Shown here piece after piece: positions 1-9,900 of a stretch of 34,913 bases of DNA. The stretch covers positions 1 to 34,913 of the forward strand of contig JADGJL010000175.1 in the NCBI GenBank assembly GCA_027600665.1. The letters run 5' to 3'. Source of the DNA: Irineochytrium annulatum. Its lineage: Eukaryota > Chytridiomycota > Chytridiomycetes > Chytridiales > Chytridiaceae. Below the pieces are notes generated by a model, which searched no databases, was not told the origin of the DNA, and saw nothing but the letters and a program-made list of their open reading frames with translations. Every line of letters starts with the position of its first letter. Positions within the stretch are counted from its first letter, which is position 1. A program made the position numbers and the translations under genes.

Positions 1-1831
1 CACCCCATTCGCGCCGCCCACCCTACTTCCGTTCGACGGCCGCCGGAAGTTCGACGTCGAGGGAGTCAACCGCGGCTGTGGTGCCGGGGACGCCGCCGTC
101 TTGCCCGCCTCCTCCGCGGAGGACGTCGACCCTACGGTCGGTACCGATGACTCGAGCGACGCGAGGTCGGACGATGAAGACGTCGCGCTGCCCCGCCCGT
201 TGTTCTTACCCCTGTCGCGGTGAATCACGGCCCTCCACCCCCGTCCCTGTGCGACAGTCTGTTCCGCGATGCTCGCCCTCGCGTCTGCGCCGTCCTCCCC
301 GCCGCCCTCCATATCGATAGCCGTCTCATCCATTGTAGACGACGCTTTGATCTTTTTCCTAAATGGTAACCCCGGGACAGATATCCTTGGCGCCTTCTCC
401 CCGTCGAAGCCGGCCATGTCCTCGTCGTCCTCGTAGACGGCGTCATCCTCCTCCTCGAAGTAGAACCCGGCCCCGTTCTCCAGCCCCAAGCCGTCGTCGA
501 TGTCGTCGGGCTGCCGTCGGGCCGCGGACCGAGCCTTGTGGAGCTCGGTCCGGCGGGTTACCTTGATGCTGTATTGGAACAAGAGTCCGACGCCGCCGAC
601 GATGACGAAGAAGCCAAAGATAAGGGACACGCCCGCTGTAACGGACTCGACGGCGAAGCCGCGGAACAGGACGGCGGAGCTCAGGAGCGTCATAGAGGTG
701 AAGAAGACGTAGTAGACAGGCGTGACGATGGCGGTCGAGAACTGTCCGAGGGCCTTATTCAAAAAGTGCAGTTGGGCCATGACCATAAAGATGATGAATC
801 CCAACAAGGGGTACGTCTCCCAGAGAAGGAACTGGTTGTCGTCAGCCCAATGGTTCGCGGTGTAGACAACGGCGGACCCAAACCCTTGCATGCTGAGCAC
901 GAGGAAGGAGCCGACGATTGAACATATCGAGATGTAGACGATCGGGTTCTTCTCTCCGTACCGGGGGGAGATGTAGTAGATCAAATACAGGACCGCAAAC
1001 ATGCACAGGAAGCAGTAGACGATAAACCCTGTAGAAAAACAACCGGCGCGAGGTTAACCAGAGATCATAGTGCGAGAATCCCAAAGCGTGTTACCTGTCG
1101 ATATAACGTAACTAAAAAATTCTGGAACCGTTGCTGTGGTGTTACTTTCGGGTGCATGGAGCACTATAATCACGGCCCCGATAAGGCATTGAGCGCAACC
1201 AATTTTCCCGGAGAAATTCAGGCGCTCATTCAAAAATATTGTCGACAATATAGCACTGTAATCAAGAGCCAATGTCATGACCATCCGCGGAGGGTATCAA
1301 GCGAACTTGTACACACCTGATTACAACGCTTAATGCCCCGAGCGGCGTCACTAAAATGGCCGGAACGAACGCATATGCGCCGAAATTTGCACCCTCGCCC
1401 AGCGTCACTAAAATTGGAGTGCATTGTCAGTCCACAACGCTCACTAGGAACGACAGAGATCCCATTTCTGCAAAGGTGACAGAAAACCCACTCAGAAGGA
1501 GCCCGGCCCACCAAAACGGGCTCTTGAGGTAGTTGTGAGCGCTCCCGTTGTCCCCATGCTTCGCCTTCGTGTCGATGAGGCCCTTCTTCTTAAAGATGAA
1601 AGATGCGCCGATGAAGAACCCAGAGCAGATGGCCATGGTGACGCCCGCGGCGCGATACGCCGCTGGTTCTGAATCCGCCGACGACGCTGTAGCGTTGACG
1701 TTGGCGGTGGTATTCAGCAGGTCTGTGGCGTTGGGCAGGATGAGCAGCGAGCCGGTCGTAATGGCCGTGTTGGGGACGGCGGTGGAGAGGACGGTGGAGA
1801 GGGCAGACGGGAGGACCGTGGCGTTCGCCAT
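1..1831 (-). CDS. NIPA: NIPA-family magnesium transporter, C-terminus cut by the window edge
   Basis: This is a membrane transporter of the NIPA (DUF803) family, whose members carry Mg2+ across plasma or endosomal membranes. Four exons are seen: 1831-1492, 1407-1317, 1255-1095 and 1028-1. Introns are 84, 61 and 66 nt, all GT-AG. The spliced 540 codons stay in frame to base 1 with no stop, so the 3' end lies outside the window. Family signatures are [16 protein letters not shown] in TM1, then [20 protein letters not shown] across the first splice junction, [10 protein letters not shown], and [20 protein letters not shown]. Several hydrophobic helices follow, then an acidic tail of roughly 170 residues that is longer than in animal NIPA proteins. 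The ATG at 1831 opens an Asn/Thr-rich extracellular-type leader ([12 protein letters not shown]). Upstream in-frame sequence lacks another ATG. Family is certain; ion specificity is inferred. Confidence 0.9.
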
Positions 1832-2201
1832 CAGTGCGATGAAGTTCAGTGATGAAAGATCAAGAACGGTTGTCAAATTACCCGAACAACACAACCCATG
1901 CCAGATCGGGGCGGTTAGGACAAAGCGATGGTCGCCAGGAGACAGGGACTGCGATCGCGTGCGACAGCGGCTAACGATCAGGAATTTGTGACTAATACAA
2001 GCACGGACCGCCCTACTTGAGAGCGCAGATAAGCATAGTCCGACACACACAGTATTTGCCCGCGCACCCAGATCGGCTCTCTCTGCCTCTCGTGCATTGG
2101 GAGTCGTATTCGTAGGTGTTATGATATTAATATGAAACAATATGCTTTAAACGTGATGTGAGCGTATGAGGTGAAAGGCGCGATTAAGGAGAGAAACGCG
2201 C
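1832..2201. other. Intergenic gap between two minus-strand genes
   Basis: About 370 bp lie between the stop of the RING/TPR gene and the start of the NIPA gene, both on the minus strand. The gap must hold the 3' end of the former and the promoter of the latter. An open frame continues upstream of the NIPA ATG to about 2140 but has no ATG and no family similarity, so it is not counted as coding. I see no RNA gene or repeat here. Confidence 0.5.
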
Positions 2202-5200
2202 TCACACCCAATACTTCGACTTAAAGAAAGCTTGCATTTCACTGTCTTCCACCGACTTCCTGTTAACCGCCGCGTAAATTCTCATGAGGACTTTGCTTTC
2301 GCCGGCGCTGTCGAGAATCTCCACGTTCTTAGCCATCGTCCCCATCCCATAGGCACGACCTTGTGCAATGATGGCTCTCTCCAGCGCGGGCTCCTTGTAG
2401 CATTTTGACTTCATCAGCAGCCTTGTCAACTCCCCGTACAAGTAGAGATCACCCTCCGCCGGCGGAACGTCGAGTGATGCAAATGGGAAGGACGCGAAGA
2501 GGTCGGCCGCATCCTTCGTCGACACGTACTTCTCTAGTAAACCGCCAAGATCGATGTACGCGTCGTGGCAGCCGTTCTCGATCGCGATCGCATCACGAAA
2601 AATCTGTAAAATCCACTTTAGCATCTTATACATTCCCGCATGGTTGTTACCTTCACGATTGCCATGGCGAGCTCCAACTTGGACTCAACGGAAGAGAACT
2701 TATCGTCCTCAAGCTTCTTCAGTTTCTTCATCCTCGCTCTACCGAGGCCAAGTCTAGCGGACGAGGACCAAGCAACCGCAACTTTGTTGGGCTGACTTGC
2801 AAGTTTTTCGACCGACGACGACAGCTGTGACTTCGAGCCCTTAGAGCCCTTTGCATGAAGAAAGGTCTTCGATGCATACGGTGAGTTCTTCAAGCTGGCA
2901 ATGGAGCCGGCCTTTGATTTAACCGGAGCAGCCTTCGTTTGCATGATATTTCCGGGCTTGGCAGGCGGCGCCTTGGTCACAGCAGGTTTCGCTTTTTCCT
3001 TCACTGCAGGAGCTTTCACCGGTGCAATCTTTAGCGGGGCGGTTTTCTTTACTACAGCAGCACGGGACGTCGCTTTTTCTGTGACAGGCGGCTTTTGAAA
3101 TGGCGTCTCCGTTGCGCATTCCAGCTCGTTCGTTAAAGCCTTGTACCACGCCTTGTTCTTTACTTCCTCGAGAAGTGCATAGTCACTGCCCTCTCCTGCT
3201 ATTGACGCCTCAAATAAGAGAATGGCTTCGTCAAGCATGACTTCGTCCCCGGACGCGTCAAACGAGGCTAAACGACTTGCTCCTAGCGCTGCCAAGGCAT
3301 GAATATTTTGCGGATCAATGAAAACGACGGTCTCTCCGATGCGCGCGCGATCGGCCAGGGATTGAAGATCATTGGCGAAAGTGCTGTGCTCAAACGCTAT
3401 ATCCGTTTGAATCAGCAAGGTCGGTATTATCGCTTTTGCCACCTCCTTTTTCTGTTCGACTACTCTCGAGAATGCTAAAGCTCGCTTCGCGTCGCACATG
3501 GCATGCAGCATGCTGGCAAAAAGTGATCCCCTTCTGGGCGCCTTCATCACATATTCCGGAAGCAGAAACAGTAATGACTCGACGGTCAGCGACGCCTTCG
3601 GAGAACGAGATAGCCAATAGCCGCGAGCCAACGCCAGCCACCCCTTTTTCGATTCAAAAAAAGGGAACGGCAGCAAGAGCATACCTTAATGAACACTGTA
3701 CTCCATACACCCATTTTCTCGTAGAACGGTAAGTTCTTTGAACATGTCAAGGCGTCGACCACAGTTGCGGCTTTGATTATTAGTGATTTTTGGAACTCAG
3801 CGATAAATTGTTCCAAGTACGATATCGCGACATCAAGCTCTGCTTTCGGCGGGATTGTCGATCCGGGCCATAATATTGCCGCTCCGTAGAGGAATTGAGT
3901 CACTCTGCAGAGAGGGTTCTGTCCAACTGCCCACCGAAGGTGCGTTATTGCTTTGTCAACTTCACCAATAGACAGGAAAAACCGGCCGAGATGTTTGTTG
4001 ACTTCGCCGTTCGACGGATTTATTGCAAATGCGCACTCATACTTTTCTCTAGCGTGTAACAGCCCTGTTGAGATCGTTCTAGCATCTTTCCCTTCCTCTC
4101 CACCTTTTCCTCCCTTGCTAAGCTCTTTCGCCATCCAATTGCAGATATTCTGCACCTCTGCCGCTTCATCTAGACGGCCCTCGGCGGCGAGGCGGTGGAA
4201 TTCATCGATAACCGCCGTCAGGGCGGCAGGATTGAAGACAGCAGTTCGCCCGAGGCTTAGTAGAAGGCCTTCCGCTTCGTCTTGCATCATGCTATCGCTT
4301 GCAGACGTGTCGGCGGTCAAGGCTACACAGTGAGACGGCGGGAAGAAGCCGGAGACTATCTCCATTTCCTCTAAAGTGAGTGCCAACCGGAGATGAAGTG
4401 ATTCGTCTAGTACGCCGTTCTTCAGCTTGCGGGACTCGTTGTTCAAAGCAATCGCAGAGGCCATCGCGGCAACCATTTCCTCCAGAGCTGTCCGATCAGG
4501 CGGCAATGAGTTAATTCCGTCCGAGATGATTGCTGCTTGAACAGCTTGGTCCAGCGAAGGGAGGTAGCGGTTGAGCCGAACGCCGTCGAATGCTTTCAAA
4601 CAATGCTCCACAGAAGCTATTTTCTTTGACACGAGCGCCAGCTCCCAATCTGACGTTGCCGGTTCGGATTTAGCAGGCAAGGCCTTTTCGGAGTCGGCAA
4701 TACATACATGTTGAGTTTGATCAAAGACCTGCTTGTTGCATTTCGAACATTTTTTCGTAGCAGGCGCCTTTTCATTACAGGCGCTCTCGCAGCTCCTTAT
4801 ATGATCCCATATCGAGTCATTTGTAAGTCCTGTAGCCGCACAGAAAGGGCATGACACGGAAGCATTTAACCACTTCTCTAGTAAATGGCGTGTAAGGGCC
4901 CACATAATAGATAAAGCATAATATCACCTTCTGCATCTAAGTCAGGGTCAGACAACGGGTCGTTGCTCCAGGCCGCCTGGCATAAAGGGCACTTTTTCTC
5001 TCCCCGCACGTTAAAAAACGATAGACACGTCGCACAGAAAGAGTGGGTGCAACTATCGGTCGTAATCTTTTTCCTTGGACGGCTTGGATAATTCATACAA
5101 ACAGAGCAGCATTCAGCGTATGGTGTCACTAGCTTAGCGCCAATCTTATCTGTCCCCCGGTTAATAAGAACCTTAATAACTCCGAGGCTACCTTTCCGCA

Positions 5201-5793
5201 CAGTTATAGTATATTCTGTTTTGCTCTTTTCATCCCGAGAAACAACCACGCATGTGATTCGTGTGTCGCCTTGGAACAAAACTTCCGGCTTATGTACAGT
5301 TACGACTGCCTTTCTGTTTACCGGCTTCGCGACGACGTCTATCGTTCGGACAGCGCTCCCCACTTTTACTACGTAGCTGAGCTCCTCGGCATGGAAGTCC
5401 AAGTTCCCCGCTGACACATAAATAGACTGCAACGTCGAATCACTGGCGGAAGGCCGGAGAAAGTGAATGGTGTAGACTGATGAGGTCCCGTCGGGGGCGT
5501 CCACCTCAATTTTAAACATGCGTTCAATGTCGTAAATGTATTAGCGAACGGCTCACCTTAATTGCGACATCAGATTTACCCTCCGGTATTGCAGAGTAAC
5601 CATCCGAGCCGGCTTTTAGCACCTGGGAGAAACCGTCGGGCTCGTTTGCATCGGCTTTAATGAGAACTTCTCCCACATCATCGTCGACGAGTACAAAGTA
5701 CTCCTTTAGGGACCGAGAGAATGCAGGAGTGTACTCAAAAGAAACGCCAGCCTTGCTCTTGATGCTGACGGTCTTAAGCGTCGAATCATCCAT
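2202..5793 (-). CDS. RING-finger protein with cadherin-like beta-sandwich and TPR-like domains (putative E3 ubiquitin ligase)
   Basis: Five exons (5793-5557, 5504-4928, 4877-3685, 3643-2651, 2603-2202; introns 41-52 nt) give 1,133 residues. Residues 1-185 hold beta-sandwich units of the cadherin-like (PF12733) type; the clearest starts DSTLQSIYVSAGNLDF and ends KSKTEYTITVRK. A C3HC4 RING follows: C212, C215, C231, H233, C236, C239, C251, C254. Next comes a second zinc-type cluster (CPFC, HIRSC, CSKC, HVC). The rest is mostly helical with TPR-like repeats, for example YECAFAINPSNGEVNKHLGR and VVFIDPQNIHALAALG, split by a Lys/Ala/Pro-rich linker coded around 2850-3100. No signal peptide or membrane helix is evident, so it is probably intracellular. 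The RING suggests ubiquitin ligase activity and the TPRs a partner-binding role; both are inference. The first ATG in frame is at 5793; the frame extends a little upstream only through TTG. I do not recognise a named orthologue. Confidence 0.8.
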
Positions 5794-6145
5794 GGAGAAC
5801 GCTGTCAACTGCAATGCTCGTGGCTGTAGTACGCAGGAAGAGATCCCCGCGGCGAGGGCTACGTTAAGAATTCACGGAAGGAAGAGGGTCGTCGTCACTT
5901 AGTCGTTGAGGCGTGGAGGGTGAAGGAGATAATTGACGACCTCGATTGTGAGGCTCAAATCACCACCCTACCCGACACCCAGATCGTGGTCCGGTCACTC
6001 GCCGGAAAGACGGTTGCGATCAATGGCGCCCCTTCCGGCGCAGAGCACGCGGAAAGGTGCGATATAGAGGCCTAATTGAGAGCTTTAACTCAAAATAGAG
6101 CTTCCTGGGACAATCAATGCCCGCCGAGGTTTGGGATCAACAACG
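5794..6145. promoter_or_regulatory. Divergent intergenic region between the RING/TPR and EF-hand genes
   Basis: The two flanking genes start at 5793 (minus) and 6146 (plus), so these 352 bp must contain both promoters. No clear TATA box is apparent. The FAS1-like open stretch occupies much of the interval. Boundaries depend on the two start choices. Confidence 0.45.
5830..6073 (+). pseudogene. Open stretch resembling part of a FAS1 (fasciclin) domain, possible relic
   Basis: This plus-strand frame is open but has no ATG. It reads HLVVEAWRVKEIIDD, then ITTLPDTQIVV, AGKTVAINGA and CDIEA, then stops. The order His-Val-Val, Leu, Gly-Lys-x-Val-x-x-Asn-Gly-Ala, Asp-Ile-Glu-Ala is that of the C-terminal half of FAS1 domains, but the closing Asn-Gly-Val-x-His-Val-Ile-Asp segment is missing. 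It may be a decayed fragment. Alternatively it is part of a small spliced gene: ATG at 5814 and introns 5863-5902 and 6057-6098 would give 99 codons ending at 6195, but that model overlaps the first exon of the EF-hand gene on the same strand. The resemblance could also be chance. Confidence 0.3.
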
Positions 6146-6879
6146 ATGTCGAACACATCAGAAGGTCCATCATCTCATCTGACGGGGCCGTCTGAGAGAT
6201 CTCAGGCTCGAGCGATGTTTGACCGGGTACAATTTAGTCTCGCCCTACTTTTGGCTAATGATGGCGGGATCTTGTTTAGTATGATGTCGATGGGTCGGGG
6301 GCGATATCAATCGCGGAATTCAGAAATCTTTGCTACGATATGGGATATTTCCTCTCCGATAAGGAGCTCGCGCTGGACGTGAGGTAAGTCAGCACGGGAA
6401 GCGACAGCTAACCCTTGAAGACTCCTGGACGTCGATGGGGACGGTGAAATAAGCTTTGACGAATGTAGTTTCCTTTATATAGCTGCGACAGCTAATTTGT
6501 GGTGAAGTTATTCAATGGTGGCAGAAGGATGATCGCTTCAAGTCGCTTCAAATATCAAATAACGAATACGAAAGACTAGCGAAGTACCTGACATATTTTC
6601 AAAGGTACATTTGGAGATTTTCGCATGTGCGTAACTTAGTCAGATTTGATGCGAACTCGAGTGGGATCATTGATGTAAGAGAATTTAAAGCCCTATATGT
6701 GGATTTGGTCAAGAAAAAAATGACCACAAAGTCGCTGATGGGAACTCTCCAGGTTCGACACTTCATACTTCTACGCTGTTAATTTTCTTCGCAAGGATCT
6801 CGATTTGAATAAGGACGGAAAGGTTTCTTTCAATGAATACGTTTCTTGGGCTTTAAAGAACGCGAAAAGCGATAAATGA
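6146..6879 (+). CDS. Small four-EF-hand calcium-binding protein (calmodulin-like)
   Basis: Six exons (6146-6226, 6280-6383, 6421-6464, 6508-6604, 6644-6752, 6796-6879; introns 53, 37, 43, 39 and 43 nt) give 172 residues. All four calcium loops are canonical at positions 1, 3, 5, 9 and 12: DVDGSGAISIAE, DVDGDGEISFDE, DANSSGIIDVRE and DLNKDGKVSFNE. The helix before loop 1 reads ARAMFDRY, the usual entry helix, which supports the first splice. Loops 2 and 3 are separated by a longer segment with WWQKDDRF, so the spacing differs from calmodulin itself. There is no signal peptide or N-terminal Met-Gly myristoylation site. It is probably a cytosolic calcium sensor; the target is unknown. An AATAAA at 6940-6945, beyond the stop and inside the end of the convergent SZT2 gene, is a likely polyadenylation signal. 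Confidence 0.85.
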
Positions 6880-6930
6880 GACTATATTCAGATTTTGTAT
6901 GTCGCATAACGTAATTCTATGTACACAATA
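6880..6930. terminator. 51-bp convergent 3' junction, EF-hand gene and SZT2
   Basis: The two stop codons face each other across 51 bp. The only clear plus-strand AATAAA (6940-6945) lies inside the last codons of SZT2, so the transcripts must overlap in antisense if that signal is used. No long hairpin is evident. Confidence 0.5.
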
Positions 6931-9900
6931 TCAACAGTGAATAAAAACCGACTGCGAGAAGAAGAAAAAGGAGATGGCATTAACAACTTGGCTGATGTGA
7001 GAATATTCTACTTCATTCGCTATGCCTTCCCGGCTAACGGCGAAGGCATCGACTTGATACTCGCCTGGTTTAGCGAGCTCTACACCAAGGGCTCTTAATT
7101 CCATTAGCCGTGCTTCTGTGGGTATGAATATCTCCGCCCGGCTTCGGAATGTTGACGTAGAATTGGCCCGCTTTCGAGTTCCTGCTAAATGCTCAACTGA
7201 ACCCTCAGTATCATTTAAACCAGTTGTATGCGGGAGGCCGTCGGCTCCAACAAGCCAATTAACGAGGTGAATCAGGTAGTCGCCATTCTTTGCATTAAAA
7301 AGTATCAAGTGTTCCATTCCATACTCCGGCGAGTCCCGCAGATCCCGTGAAAGAGGCTGAAATCTTGTACGCAAGTATTGGAAGATAGCAGGCCAAGGCA
7401 ACGACCGGCCCCCAAACACATTCAAAAGACTAGGGTCGATTCCAATTAGGGATCTTGAGAACGGAGCAAACTTCTCAAGGAAAATGCGCGTCCACTCATG
7501 AACGCTATTACTTTGCATGGAGTGAGGCCCCTCCGGATCGTCCAAAACATGTATTTGCCGCCATAAGCTATCTCGCCCATAGTGACGCAGAGCCTGAACT
7601 GGGTTAGAAAGACGATTAAAAGTTCGAGAAAAACCTGCTGAACAAGGCTACCGATGCGCTTCTCGGCAAACTTCGCAACGTCTGACATATAGCATCCCCC
7701 AGTCAAGTATTCTTGCAGAGATTCGTCCGAAGCCTGGCCTTGATAGGACGAGCTAGATTCCGTTTCTTGAAGCGGAAAAACGCTTTCCTTCTCCACGACG
7801 AGCAAAAAGTAACGTAATTTTAGCTTACCGTCGCTCGATCGTCGCTTCTGAGAACGATGAGTTCCGTGACCGACGTATGAATTCCCACCATACGGCCCAG
7901 GCCGCAAGCTACTCAGATTCTGCGACGTATACCGAGATTGTGCGAACTGGTTTGGCGTAGCCTGAGATATATCCTCGAGCTCAAGTCCGTCTGAATATAT
8001 CACAATCGTGTAGACCAAAGAAGTTTTTTTGAACTTCGTTTCAGAAAGTGGGTTGAAATCCGGAAAACTCGAATTTAAATAGCACGCCGTTGGGGTTCCA
8101 TCATAGATTATGGAGCTAAATCCATAGCGCTGGGGATTCTTGAGGATATACTGGAAGAGGGGACTTGAAAGAGTCGCGGGATTTGTCGCATATTCGGCAT
8201 GTCGCATTCTCGAGCGGGCGTAATTGGGACGACGAACGTTGTAATCTGCGAAGGTCTTCATTACATCCAAAATATCAAGGCACTGGTCTCCTATAGATTG
8301 CCTGTCCAACATAAGCTGTATATATCTTAAATGAAAATCATAGGAATCTGCATGTGTTAATAAAAAATCTCTACTACGATGGTGCCTCGTGCTTACAGGA
8401 ATTAACATGGATTGACAATTTCAAGGCATTGCAGTCTGTTTTGAACAAAGTGTCTCCGTCGAGATCAGTTACAGTCTCGGAGAGGCCACCGAGGTATTCC
8501 ATCGACGGAAGCTTCAACGTATACAAATTCACACTTGCGTACATATAATCTATGCCCAATTGAGCAATCAACACCCCACCACGTATCGGTTTCTTCAAAT
8601 AAATTACTTTAGATTCGATTTCCATGTTGCGAGTAGCAAGAAAGGTTGGAGACGCAACAAAAGGCTTTGCGGCCGAAAAATCAGAGACGGATTGTGAGAT
8701 GTCAGAGGCGCGGGTCAATTCAACAATAGCCATCCCTAGATGCTCCAGGTACGTGACATAGTCCGTTATGTACGTAGCTATCATTTCTTCGTACCAACTT
8801 TGCAACGTATCACTCTGTTCGGGCGAGGTCTGTGGCGAAGCGCGCCCATGAGATGGAGCCGCACTAACCACCGGATATCCCTCTTGCTCATTAATAGAAC
8901 TGCTCTCGCAAAGACTAGGAGTGCTAACCAGAAGGCCGTTTCGAAGCTCGGAAAACATGATTGGGTACCTTGATAGGTGTAGCCGCACCGACCGAAGTAT
9001 TGCTGCAAGCTCCGTAATTGAAACAAATCGATCCGGCCGGTCGTCGACATTGCTATCATGTGCAACCAACTCGTCCCACTTCTTAGACGAGGATTTAATC
9101 CATTTAGCTGCGGACATTTTTACCCCTGCCGTCGATATTTGAGTGGCAGGGGGTTTGTTTGGCAACCTGAACTCCCGCACGTACATGTCGAGAAATTCCA
9201 CAGCGTGTCTTTGTAACATATCGTTGTCCATGTTGTACATTTTACGAAAATGTTCTGCATTAGACGCGGTGTATTGTCCTGAGTCAGCGCTGAAACTTCT
9301 TGTACTGAAATGCTGCATTGCCTTCGTGCTCAGTCCGCTGACGCCACCATAAGAGCTCGAATATGAGATTCCGGTTGACCCTACGGGTAAGCTTTGGACG
9401 GCAAAATCCGGCCCTAATGATGTTAAGTGCTGTGTTGACGTCGGTAAATGCCGTTCCAAAAATTGCATTCGAATATTGTTCCAGCTTAGGCTTCTCAAAA
9501 TTTCTCCAAACAACGTTTCGCAGGCAGTACGATTCCAATTATATGTAAAGATAGAGACCTTAGCATTTTCGATCGTCATAATCAAAAAGCTGTTCCGTGA
9601 CCCAAGGTCAGGGGCGACTTGGCTCAGGCTTCCCGTGAACAACATGACTTCCTGCATATCCGGTCGTAACGGCCCAGCAGATCTTCTGTCAGAGCTAAGC
9701 TTCCTGTGGGGAAGACTATCATCGGATCCGTGCGTGACGTCTAATACGAGGCTCTCTGGCGAATCGTCGACAGAGGAGGATCTTTGCAGAGCAGAGAACT
9801 GTGGCAGAATCGCACCGGCCTGGTACACAGATTCGTAGTCTGCATAAATGCGCTGTTCGGAAAACTTGCGAACCACCGCCGAAGATGCGCCAGGCCCGAG

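Noticed and set aside
538..921. 127-codon plus-strand open frame
   Set aside because: It is antisense to the NIPA coding exon, which has clear family motifs and membrane helices; the plus frame is low-complexity and matches nothing.
5660..5902. 80-codon plus-strand open frame over the start of the RING/TPR gene
   Set aside because: It is mostly antisense to exon 1 of that gene and has no recognisable domain.
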